Below are positions 13,966-22,020 of a stretch of DNA of 22,596 nt, one piece after another (position 1 is the stretch's first letter; every line of letters begins with the position of its first letter). The notes beneath the pieces were generated by a model. It searched no databases and had not been told where the DNA came from. It was given only the letters and a program-made list of their open reading frames with translations. This DNA comes from Methylotenera_A sp036675645 (GTDB lineage Bacteria > Pseudomonadota > Gammaproteobacteria > Burkholderiales > Methylophilaceae), in the NCBI GenBank assembly GCA_036675645.1, contig JAKFEP010000038.1, positions 1-22,596 on the forward strand, given 5' to 3'. Position numbers and translations under genes: made by a program.

Positions 13966-14885
13966 ATTCTAATATTTTGAAGATTATCATCGCGTGCCTA
14001 CTGGCATTTTTTGCTTCTATGAGCTTGGCAGCAGAGTTATACACATTAAGCATTCAAAACCCACAAAAACAAATCGCATATGTGGTGGGTGATACGTTCA
14101 CGAGGACACTAGAACTGGTTGTAAAAGCACCATACAAACTGTCAGCAGCTTCAATTCCTGCTAAAGGGTTGAGCCAAAAAGGTATTGAGCTTAGCTCAAT
14201 GAATGTAATCGAGAAGAAGACATCAGAAACCACAAGTTATCGCATTCAACTCAAATATCAACTCTTCACCAGCGGCGCTACCGTAAAGAAAATGGAGATT
14301 GCCAAGCAATCATTAAAAATCATCCATGCTGGAAAATCGCTTAACATCAACGTGCCTGCATGGAGTTTCCGAGTATCGCCGTTAGCTTTGAATGGTGAAG
14401 TTTATATTGAACAAGACATGAGTCCATACCGTGGCCCGTTGCTGGTCGACAGCACCCATACCCAATACTTGCTGGGCGCGTTCCTTGGCATAACATTACT
14501 CTCAGCACTTGGGTTGATGTACATCAATGCAGACCTTGCTTGGTTTCCAGGCATGGGCGGGCCATTTGCCATGAGTTACCGAAAAATTAGCAGCTTAAGT
14601 ACAAATAACAACGCTGAAGATACCGCACTCACACAACTAGCCACCACCAGCATTCATCATGCATTTAACCAGACTTATGGCGAAAATGTATTTGCCATTG
14701 ATATCGATGCGTTTCTACTGAAACATCCTGCTTTTGCGAATATCCGGCAGGAGATTAGACATTTTTTTAAAGAATCCAATCATGTTCTGTTTGCGGTCAA
14801 TACCAATAATAGAACCAATATTTCAATTACCGCACTTATGCAATTCTGCGAACAATGCCGCCATTGCGAAAGAAGTGTCGCATGA
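13962..14885 (+). CDS. mxaA: MxaA-like membrane-anchored periplasmic protein
   Basis: This 307-residue protein has a signal peptide (MNSNILKIIIACLLAFFASM...LAA, about residues 1-24), a beta-rich periplasmic domain (about 25-160), one membrane helix (about 168-190, YLLGAFLGITLLSALGLMYI) and a cytoplasmic C-terminal domain (about 195-307). This architecture, and the place between DUF58 and vWA genes, matches MxaA, a factor needed for active periplasmic methanol dehydrogenase. The start overlaps the stop of the preceding gene (ATGA). By sequence alone I recognise it only weakly; the gene order carries the call. Confidence 0.72.
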   Translation: MNSNILKIIIACLLAFFASMSLAAELYTLSIQNPQKQIAYVVGDTFTRTLELVVKAPYKLSAASIPAKGLSQKGIELSSMNVIEKKTSETTSYRIQLKYQLFTSGATVKKMEIAKQSLKIIHAGKSLNINVPAWSFRVSPLALNGEVYIEQDMSPYRGPLLVDSTHTQYLLGAFLGITLLSALGLMYINADLAWFPGMGGPFAMSYRKISSLSTNNNAEDTALTQLATTSIHHAFNQTYGENVFAIDIDAFLLKHPAFANIRQEIRHFFKESNHVLFAVNTNNRTNISITALMQFCEQCRHCERSVA

Positions 14886-15880
14886 GTTTTGTACAACCGT
14901 GGGCGTTATTGTTATTGCCCTTGGCACTCGTTCCATTGTGGCTTAATCGCCAGGAAGGTAAGGTTTACTCTTGGTTGATACTAGTGCCGCCGGATAGAGT
15001 TTCAGATATAGCCAGCCTATTGCTGCGTTATCTATCTGTAGCGATTATCGCCTGCATGGTATTGGCCATGGCGGCTCCGCAAGGACCAATCACCAAAACT
15101 GAACGCATCGGCAAAGGGGCGCAGGTGGTATTGGTGATAGACCGTAGCGCCAGCATGGATGACCCTTTTGCAGGCGCTGGTGTAGACGGTCGCGTGGGCG
15201 AAACCAAATCTGGTGCTGCTAAGCGCCTGATTACGCAGTTTGTAGATACCAGAAAAGACGATATGGTCGGCATTGTCACTTTTAGTAATTCTGCTATGCA
15301 TGTGATACCGCTTACGCAAAGCCGTGAGGCGATACATGCCGCTATTACGGCAGCTGGCGGTTCTGGATTACTGCAAACCAATATCGGCGCTGGTGTTACC
15401 ACTGGCGTAACAATGTTTGAACAAATGCCTGATTCCGGTTCTAGGGCAATCCTATTGCTGTCAGATGGCGCAGGCCGTATTTCACCGAAAGCGAAACAAA
15501 AAATTAGTGATTGGATTGCAAGGCAGCATGTAAACCTTTACTGGATAGTTTTACGTCAACCTGACGGTATCAGTATATTCGATCCTAAATACATTGGGAC
15601 AACCGATCCAGATGAACCAGCAGAGATTGAATTGCATAAATTCTTCCAGACTTTAAAAACCAAGTATCAGGCTTATGAGGCGGAAGACCCAAAGACTCTG
15701 CAATCAGCAATTCAAGACATCAACTTGCGTGAACGCAAGCCTATTCGTTACATGGAAAAAATACCAGGCCGTGATTACTCCTTACATTTCATTCTATCGG
15801 CAGTTTTTTTGATCACTTTGCTGTTACTTATCAAACTTTTAGGAATCAACGCATGGAAACAAGCCTCATCAGGACTTTAA
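14882..15880 (+). CDS. mxaC: vWA membrane protein, MxaC-like
   Basis: This 332-residue protein starts at the ATG 14882-14884, which overlaps the TGA of the preceding gene; an upstream in-frame ATG at 14855 would create a 31-bp overlap and is less likely. It has two N-terminal membrane segments (about 6-22 and 48-66), a periplasm-facing or cytoplasmic vWA domain (about 80-285) with an intact MIDAS (D87-x-S89-x-S91 in VIDRSASMDD, and LLSDGAG), and a C-terminal membrane helix (about 302-325). This topology resembles BatA/MxaC proteins. It should pair with the second vWA protein, MxaL-like, and the MoxR ATPase. Confidence 0.82.
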   Translation: MSFVQPWALLLLPLALVPLWLNRQEGKVYSWLILVPPDRVSDIASLLLRYLSVAIIACMVLAMAAPQGPITKTERIGKGAQVVLVIDRSASMDDPFAGAGVDGRVGETKSGAAKRLITQFVDTRKDDMVGIVTFSNSAMHVIPLTQSREAIHAAITAAGGSGLLQTNIGAGVTTGVTMFEQMPDSGSRAILLLSDGAGRISPKAKQKISDWIARQHVNLYWIVLRQPDGISIFDPKYIGTTDPDEPAEIELHKFFQTLKTKYQAYEAEDPKTLQSAIQDINLRERKPIRYMEKIPGRDYSLHFILSAVFLITLLLLIKLLGINAWKQASSGL

Positions 15881-16422
15881 GCGTAGCTGGCAAAAACAGG
15901 ATATTGGTGGGCCTGCTGCTTATTGGAATGGCTGGAACATTCTCCACTGGCCAACACTTATACACCATTGAGCAGTTTAACAAAGCTGTTAGTACAAGCG
16001 GCAAAGTGAATAACGACGACTTTAAATTTGAAGCCAAATATGCAACTGCATATCAACTTGCCAAAAATGGTAGATTTCAAGATGCTAGCCAGTTATTCAG
16101 TCAATTGATGGAGATGCAGGGCTCAAAATCGCAAATTTCTGCTGTGCAATACAACCTAGGTAATATCTTTCTTATGCGTGGTTTGCTGGTTAATCGTAAC
16201 GCTAACGAAGGCGGAAACGGGCAAGTGAAAGATGAGGCTGAATACCTGATCAACCAGGCAAAGATGGCATACCAACAATCGCTCCGCTTAGATAATCAAC
16301 ATATCGACGCCAGATATAACCTAGACCGTGTATTAAGGCTGTTGCCAGAGAACCCGATTGCTAAAGATGATCAAGACCAACTTGGTATTGTGATGGGCAA
16401 TATTCCGAGCGGCTTGCCATGA
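15853..16422 (+). CDS. mxaK: MxaK-like membrane-anchored TPR protein
   Basis: This 189-residue protein has one N-terminal membrane helix (about 15-34, ILVGLLLIGMAGTFSTGQHL). A helical, TPR-like region follows (about 55-165), with repeated patterns such as AYQLAKNGRFQDASQLFSQL and AYQQSLRLDNQHIDARYNLD. It lies where mxaK lies in the mxaRSACKL order, between the two vWA genes. The start overlaps the previous gene by 28 bp; AGGA 8 nt before the ATG supports it. The family's biochemical role is unknown but mutants in related methylotrophs lack active methanol dehydrogenase. Confidence 0.72.
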   Translation: METSLIRTLSVAGKNRILVGLLLIGMAGTFSTGQHLYTIEQFNKAVSTSGKVNNDDFKFEAKYATAYQLAKNGRFQDASQLFSQLMEMQGSKSQISAVQYNLGNIFLMRGLLVNRNANEGGNGQVKDEAEYLINQAKMAYQQSLRLDNQHIDARYNLDRVLRLLPENPIAKDDQDQLGIVMGNIPSGLP

Positions 16423-17390
16423 AGCAGCTACTTAAGAATCAAGACAGTATGCTACTCATCGCAGCACTGACTTTGCTCATCATGGCATTGTTCCACCCGA
16501 CGATTCCGTTAAAGCGCGAGCTGCATAATTACTTATTTGTAGTCGATGTGACGCAGAGCATGAACACTGCCGATATGCGTATCAATGGCCAATACACGAG
16601 CAGAATGGCTTATACGCGTGACCTGCTTAAAAAGACGATTACCCAATTACCCTGCGGTACGAATGCGAGCCTCAGCGTGTTTTCAGCAGAGAGCGTGGCA
16701 TTACTGTTTACGCCAATAGAGGTCTGCAAGAATTATGATGTCATTCAAGATAGCATTGCACATCTAGAATGGCGTATGGCTTGGCGCGGCAATAGTCGCC
16801 TGCGTTTTGGTATGCAATCTGTCACTGCTATATTGAGCTCAATGCAGGCACCTGCGCAAGTTGTATTCTTTACCGATGGTGATGAAGCACCCAAGTTGAA
16901 TGCTACCAACAAAACCGATTTGTCCACTTGGCAAGGCGGGCAAGATTGGTTAATCGTGGGGGTAGGTGGCGATGAACCTTTCCCGATACCCAAACTGGAT
17001 AGCGATAACAAGATACTTGGTTACTGGGCTTATTCCAATTCCATCCTGGCACCTTCTCAAGTCATCTCTGAAGACTCCGTTGGCACACGTGATGATTCAA
17101 TTGCGACTGACGACTACAACCGTTACCTATCCAAATTAGAAGAAACTTACCTGCAAGAATTATCCACTGAAATCGGAGCTACATATTCCAGAGCTACCGA
17201 TGCAGAAAACTTATCGAATGCCATGAAAACACAAAAACCAGCAGGTTACGACACCACCCGCTTCCCTATTGATTGGTTGCTGATTCTAAGTGCTATGTGC
17301 ATGGTATTAATGCAATACAAGCGTAGCTTAGTCATCAAGTTTAGAAATTCTTTCACTACTGCAATAAACAATTCGCGAGAGTCTACATGA
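16419..17390 (+). CDS. mxaL: vWA membrane protein, MxaL-like
   Basis: This 323-residue protein has an N-terminal membrane helix (about 10-25), a vWA domain (about 38-235) and a C-terminal helix (about 285-305, DWLLILSAMCMVLMQYK). The MIDAS reads D43-V-T45-Q-S47 (FVVDVTQSMN), with threonine in place of the first serine, and VVFFTDGDEAP follows later. It belongs to the MxaL/BatB-like group. It starts with an ATGA overlap on the MxaK-like gene and ends with an ATGA overlap on the next gene, so the chain is translationally coupled. Confidence 0.82.
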   Translation: MKQLLKNQDSMLLIAALTLLIMALFHPTIPLKRELHNYLFVVDVTQSMNTADMRINGQYTSRMAYTRDLLKKTITQLPCGTNASLSVFSAESVALLFTPIEVCKNYDVIQDSIAHLEWRMAWRGNSRLRFGMQSVTAILSSMQAPAQVVFFTDGDEAPKLNATNKTDLSTWQGGQDWLIVGVGGDEPFPIPKLDSDNKILGYWAYSNSILAPSQVISEDSVGTRDDSIATDDYNRYLSKLEETYLQELSTEIGATYSRATDAENLSNAMKTQKPAGYDTTRFPIDWLLILSAMCMVLMQYKRSLVIKFRNSFTTAINNSREST

Positions 17391-17938
17391 AACCTATCAA
17401 CGCCATCACACTTTCGGGGTTCACCCTCACTGCTATAGCACTTTATCTGTTGAGTTTTTATCCGTTTATCCCAGCATGGACTGTGTTTATCACCTGGGCG
17501 TGCTTCTTTCACATGGATGGCGGCATCAACAAGAACCAAGCATTTTTCGCAACGCTCAGGCATATAGGGTTAGGCGCCTTTGCCTCATGGGTATCTGCGT
17601 TAATGGTACTGAACAACCCATTATCAGGTGCGTTTCTCGATAAGCTTTGGGCACCTATATTGATTGCCGCTGTGATTGCCCTTTTAATGCGATTGAGTGT
17701 ACTGGTTCAATTCTCTGTTACACCCGCAATTATCTATGGCTATGCCTCTATCTGGGCATTTTTAAGTGTACCGGGATTGTTCAATCAAGAACTTTTATTA
17801 TCCCTATCGTTTCAAAATGCAATCATAGCAATAAGTTTTTGTGTTGTATTGGGAGCAAGTGCTGGTTACATAAACTCCATTATGGTTAGTTTGTTATGCG
17901 GTTTTCAAATAGGCAATTTCCATCAAAAAGATACATGA
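17387..17938 (+). CDS. DUF1097-type polytopic membrane protein
   Basis: This 183-residue protein has about five hydrophobic segments (near 9-30, 33-43, 59-75, 85-105, 107-165). It carries the VTPAIIYGYASIWAFLSVPG segment and the final VVLGASAGYINSIMVSLLC pattern typical of DUF1097 (E. coli YcdZ relatives). No biochemical role is established for the family. The start overlaps the MxaL-like stop by 4 bp (ATGA), so it is made with the mxa-like proteins. I do not know it as part of standard mxa clusters, which makes it a candidate new partner. Confidence 0.7.
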   Translation: MKPINAITLSGFTLTAIALYLLSFYPFIPAWTVFITWACFFHMDGGINKNQAFFATLRHIGLGAFASWVSALMVLNNPLSGAFLDKLWAPILIAAVIALLMRLSVLVQFSVTPAIIYGYASIWAFLSVPGLFNQELLLSLSFQNAIIAISFCVVLGASAGYINSIMVSLLCGFQIGNFHQKDT

Positions 17939-17946
17939 GAACATAT

Positions 17947-18062
17947 GTCCGCTTTGCCGATTCAGGACTTTTAGTATTATCTATTCAGATAATTTATTAC
18001 CATTAAATCAAATATCCAGACTTTGACTGTTCTTGCAGAGTAGTATTTGGTTACCAACCAAA
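17947..18062 (+). repeat. Long direct repeat flanking the mxa-like module, right copy
   Basis: These 116 bp are the second copy of 10156-10273, in the same orientation, starting 9 bp after the last gene of the module and ending 19 bp before the stop of the next gene. The hairpin TTTGGTT-ACC-AACCAAA (7-bp stem) is kept. Differences from the left copy are one 2-bp deletion and one substitution. Confidence 0.95.
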
Positions 18063-18080
18063 CATAAAACTCACTCATCC

Positions 18081-20717
18081 CTACTTTAAAGGACGAAGTA
18101 AGGTGGCCATCAACTCTACACTAAGCACGGGCTTGGCAAAAAGGTAGCCTTGGAATAAATGGCAGCCTTGAGCTTTAAGGCACTCAAATTGTTCTTGCGT
18201 TTCGACACCCTCAGCGACTACTTCCAAGCCAAGATTCTTCGCCAACGCAAGGATAGAACCTACAATAGCGCCATCATCCCGATCGTGTGGTAGGCCGTCT
18301 ACAAAACTTTTATCAATTTTAAGCTCGCGTAGTGGCAGGTGTTTAAGGTATGACAACGATGAATAACCAGTACCAAAATCGTCAATAGAAAAACTGATCC
18401 CCATTTGTTTTAGCTCAGTCATGCGAGTAATAACTTCTTCTACGTTTTCCATCACTACACTCTCGGTAATCTCTAACACTAGCCACTGCGGTTTGGCACC
18501 TGTAGAAGTCAAAATTTCTTGAATTTGAAACACGAAATCGTATTGGAGAAACTGTCGTGGGCTCACATTAACAGATATTCGCACTGGTCTACCTGCAGCA
18601 TCTAATTTGGCAATAATGGTACATGCTTGTTGTAGAACCCAATTACCGATAGCAACGATTAGACCAGTACTTTCTGCCACTGGAATAAATAGGGATGGTG
18701 ATATTAACCCATGTTTTGGATGTTGCCAGCGTAGCAAGCACTCTGCGCCTACTATAAAACCACTTTCATTGACTTGTGATTGCAGATGAAGCTGAAATTC
18801 ATTTTTGCCTAATGCTTCTCGCAAATCTTGCTCTAGTGCCAAGCTTTCATTGATTGCATTTTGCATATGTGACTCAAAAAAACAGATGGTGTTGCGCCCA
18901 ACATCCTTGGCGTGAAATAAAGCAGTATCGGCCTGTTTGACTATTTCATGTAAGGTATTTTGTGCATCATCTTGAGGATATACAATCGCGCCAATACTAG
19001 CACTCGAATGATATATATGATCACCAAAATCAAAAGGAATGGCGAGTGTGTCACGAATCTGTTCAGCGATATGCATTGCAACGTTATTGGCTGATTCTGC
19101 CCCTCCAACCAAATTAGGTAAGATAATGCCAAACTCGTCTCCGCCTGGCCTAGCTAAAAGGGTGTCTTTGCAAATACATTGCTTGATACGATTAGCCGCT
19201 TCCTTCAGCAGCAAATCTCCCGTTTCGTGACCATGCGTACTATTGAGTGTCTTGAAATGGTCCATATCAACAAATAGTAAAGCTACATGTTCGCCATTTA
19301 CGAATGCGGTAGCCAGACTATCACCTAGCTGGTTGTGCATTAGACGACGGTTGGGCAAGCCAGTGAGTTCATCGTAATATGCTAGGCGTTCTATTTCTGC
19401 TCTGGCAAATTTAATTTCAGTAATGTCTTGAATGGTTCCTACTGCGCGAAGTGGTTTATTATTTTCATCGTAGATGATTTTCCCTTGCGAATGGATGTCG
19501 CGAATTTCGCCGTCCGGTCTAATGATACGATATTCATGACTTGAGTCCGCATTCGGATAAGTTAAATCATGTTTGATTGTGTCAAGATAAGCTTCTTTAT
19601 CTGCAGGATGGACGAAATCGTACCCTATAGAAAGACCTCCTTCCTTGGGAGCATCAAGACCGTAAATACGATGACATTCCTCTGAGCCTGTCGCCATATC
19701 ATTTACTGCGTCGTATTCCCAGCTGCCTAATTTCGCTATTCTCTGTGCCTCAGCCAAGTGTAAGTTGCTAACCTTTAATGCCTGATGACTGTTGATTAGA
19801 TTTTCCATATTACGTCGACCAAAATTGATGCTAACGTTAAGAAACAATCCGATTGAAGCAATCATACCCAGAAAGCCATAAAGATAGGCTATGCTTTCAT
19901 GTAAGTTTGGGCGCACAAAAGGGCCATCTCCAATGGAGGTGCCATATATGGCCATTAAAGAAAGTAAAAATAATACCGACGTCAAAATGGCAATGCTGAA
20001 ACGCAATGCCACCCAAATAATTAATGGCACGATTACAAAAGAAAGCGCTGGCAGGTTTAGCGAAGGTGCCATGGTGAATAAGTTTAGCCATAGCCAGAAC
20101 AATAACAACAAAATACTAAATAACTCGAACGCCTTGCCGATGGTTATATTTGCATTATATAGGGTTGATATCGTTAGTAAAAACGGCGCCACCAACAACA
20201 CGCCCATACTATCGCCTATCCACCAAGCTAACCAAGTTTGAGAAAGAGTTGAGAGTGGTTGCAAGCCACTTACCCACAGGGCTGTCGTCCCAATAGTAGC
20301 TGCCAGCATAGGCGCAAAGAGTGCAGCAGCCAAAATAAACTTAATGAGAGATTCTACTTCTAAAAAGATATCTGATATCTTTTGTTGCCGTAGCCACTTT
20401 GCAGCAAGTAGTGCTGCTAAAGCCGCGCCGAAAGCAACGGGTATAATAACGGCTAGTTGCCGATTAGATGAGATGAATATACTTACAAATAGCGATCCAA
20501 TTATTACACCAACAAGCCCTCGCTTGCCAAAATACCATAGCGAGGCAAATGCAACAGCTGCTGGGGGCCAAAAAAGATTAGTTAACTTGCTATTGAGTGG
20601 TAACTTCACTAGCAAGCCACCGATAATATATAACACTGCAACGGTAAAAGTTATAAATAGCCAAGACTTCAATTGGATAGTGTCCGAATTAAACTTAATT
20701 CGACTTGAAATTTGCAT
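18081..20717 (-). CDS. MASE1-PAS-GGDEF-EAL cyclic-di-GMP protein
   Basis: This 878-residue protein has an N-terminal MASE1 sensor of about eight to nine membrane helices (about 15-305, including LFWPPAAVAFASLWYFGKRG). A PAS domain with PAC follows (about 325-435: KLGSWEYDA, FVHPADKEAYLDTIK, AVGTIQDITE). The GGDEF domain (about 445-610) has an intact active-site ARPGGDEFGI but no RxxD inhibitory site before it. The EAL domain (about 630-870) has a variant signature ECLLRW; NVSPRQF, LEITESV, DDFGTGYSSLSYLK and EGVETQE are all present, so the catalytic residues appear kept. It could both make and degrade cyclic-di-GMP. It is a single gene with AAGG before the ATG, next to the right long repeat. 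Confidence 0.93.
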   Translation of the reverse strand: MQISSRIKFNSDTIQLKSWLFITFTVAVLYIIGGLLVKLPLNSKLTNLFWPPAAVAFASLWYFGKRGLVGVIIGSLFVSIFISSNRQLAVIIPVAFGAALAALLAAKWLRQQKISDIFLEVESLIKFILAAALFAPMLAATIGTTALWVSGLQPLSTLSQTWLAWWIGDSMGVLLVAPFLLTISTLYNANITIGKAFELFSILLLLFWLWLNLFTMAPSLNLPALSFVIVPLIIWVALRFSIAILTSVLFLLSLMAIYGTSIGDGPFVRPNLHESIAYLYGFLGMIASIGLFLNVSINFGRRNMENLINSHQALKVSNLHLAEAQRIAKLGSWEYDAVNDMATGSEECHRIYGLDAPKEGGLSIGYDFVHPADKEAYLDTIKHDLTYPNADSSHEYRIIRPDGEIRDIHSQGKIIYDENNKPLRAVGTIQDITEIKFARAEIERLAYYDELTGLPNRRLMHNQLGDSLATAFVNGEHVALLFVDMDHFKTLNSTHGHETGDLLLKEAANRIKQCICKDTLLARPGGDEFGIILPNLVGGAESANNVAMHIAEQIRDTLAIPFDFGDHIYHSSASIGAIVYPQDDAQNTLHEIVKQADTALFHAKDVGRNTICFFESHMQNAINESLALEQDLREALGKNEFQLHLQSQVNESGFIVGAECLLRWQHPKHGLISPSLFIPVAESTGLIVAIGNWVLQQACTIIAKLDAAGRPVRISVNVSPRQFLQYDFVFQIQEILTSTGAKPQWLVLEITESVVMENVEEVITRMTELKQMGISFSIDDFGTGYSSLSYLKHLPLRELKIDKSFVDGLPHDRDDGAIVGSILALAKNLGLEVVAEGVETQEQFECLKAQGCHLFQGYLFAKPVLSVELMATLLRPLK

Positions 20718-20863
20718 ATTATTAAACCTTCTGAGCAGAGTTATTCTTATGCAATGAATACTAATCGTTAATCAAAAACATGCCAATAGTAATTATAGAT
20801 GCCTAAAAATTACATTATTGTCATATAAATGAGAAGGTACACACGAGGCCTACACTCGCTTAT

Positions 20864-22000
20864 CTAATCCCAGCTAAGCGCACCGCCAGTTTGATACTCA
20901 GTGACACGTGTTTCAAAAAAGTTTTTCTCTTTCTTTAAGTCCATCATCTCACTCATCCACGGGAATGGATTCGTTGCACCTGGGTACAACACATCCAAGC
21001 CAATTTGCTGACAACGACGGTTTGCAATAAAGCGTAAATATTCTTTGAACATAGTCGCATTCAAGCCCAGCACGCCGCGTGGCATGGTCGCTTCTGCATA
21101 GCGATACTCAAGCTCCACGCCATGTTGGATCAAGCCTTTAATCTCGTCACGGAATTCAGCAGTCCATAGATGCGGGTTCTCTAATTTAATGGTATTGATT
21201 ACATCGATACCGAAATTGCAGTGCATCGATTCATCACGCAGAATATACTGATATTGCTCAGCGGCGCCCTGCATCTTGTTCTGGCGGCCTAAAGCAAGAA
21301 TCTGCACGAAGCCTACGTAGAAGAACAAGCCTTCCATGATGCAGGCAAACACTATAAGTGAACGTAGCAATTGTTGGTCTGCTTCTGGCGTGCCGGTTTT
21401 GAACTCAGGGTCGGTCAAAATATTGATGAATGGAATCAAGAAATCATCTTTATCTTTAATACTCGCCACTTCTTGGTAAGCATTAAAAACCTCGGACTCA
21501 TCCAAACCTAAACTCTCGACAATGTACTGATAGGCATGCGTGTGAATCGCCTCTTCAAAACCCTGGCGCAGCAAATATTGACGGCATTCAGGTGCAGTAA
21601 TATGGCGATACGTACCCAGCACGATGTTGTTTGCTGCAAGTGAGTCAGCCGTGGTAAAAAAGCCTAAATTACGCTTCACAATCAAGCGCTCATCGTCTGT
21701 CAGCGCAGTGCTATCTTTCCACTGAGCGATGTCGCGGCTCATAGACACTTCTTGTGGCATCCAGTGATTGGCACAACCGGCCAAATACTTATCCCACGCC
21801 CAGTGATATTTGAATGGCACCAGTTGATTCACATCTGTTTGGCCGTTAATCATGCGTTTATCTGAGGCGTTCACACGACCTGAGATTGACGGTTGATTGG
21901 CGGCTACTGGCGCGGCTGTTGGTATTTGCACTGGCGCCAATTTTGGTACCGAAGTTGATTCTGGCGTTTCTACGTAAACTTCATCTTCAAATGAAAGCAT
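20864..22000 (-). CDS. nrdB: Class Ia ribonucleotide reductase, beta subunit
   Basis: This 378-residue protein houses the diiron-tyrosyl radical that starts reduction of ribonucleotides by NrdA. Visible ligands are the aspartate of TADSLAANN, E and H in EEAIHTHAY, E in MEGLFFYVGF, and E and H in RDESMHCNFG. The tyrosine four residues after the first ligand histidine (HTHAY) corresponds to the radical tyrosine of E. coli NrdB. The C-terminus TGGALSWD is typical of the proteobacterial proteins that dock to NrdA. The start at 21998-22000 was chosen because AAGGA lies 6 nt upstream; an ATG at 22006 directly abuts that site. It follows nrdA by about 20 bp. Confidence 0.95.
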   Translation of the reverse strand: MLSFEDEVYVETPESTSVPKLAPVQIPTAAPVAANQPSISGRVNASDKRMINGQTDVNQLVPFKYHWAWDKYLAGCANHWMPQEVSMSRDIAQWKDSTALTDDERLIVKRNLGFFTTADSLAANNIVLGTYRHITAPECRQYLLRQGFEEAIHTHAYQYIVESLGLDESEVFNAYQEVASIKDKDDFLIPFINILTDPEFKTGTPEADQQLLRSLIVFACIMEGLFFYVGFVQILALGRQNKMQGAAEQYQYILRDESMHCNFGIDVINTIKLENPHLWTAEFRDEIKGLIQHGVELEYRYAEATMPRGVLGLNATMFKEYLRFIANRRCQQIGLDVLYPGATNPFPWMSEMMDLKKEKNFFETRVTEYQTGGALSWD

Positions 22001-22020
22001 ATTCATTCCTTAATTCTTAA

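Noticed and set aside
14855..14881. Upstream ATG of the MxaC-like gene
   Set aside because: The extension MPPLRKKCR adds charge before the first membrane helix and a 31-bp overlap; the ATGA overlap at 14882 matches the other junctions of the operon.
20344..20757. 137-codon open frame on the plus strand
   Set aside because: It lies opposite the membrane part of the MASE1 protein, where complementary frames stay open through composition bias.
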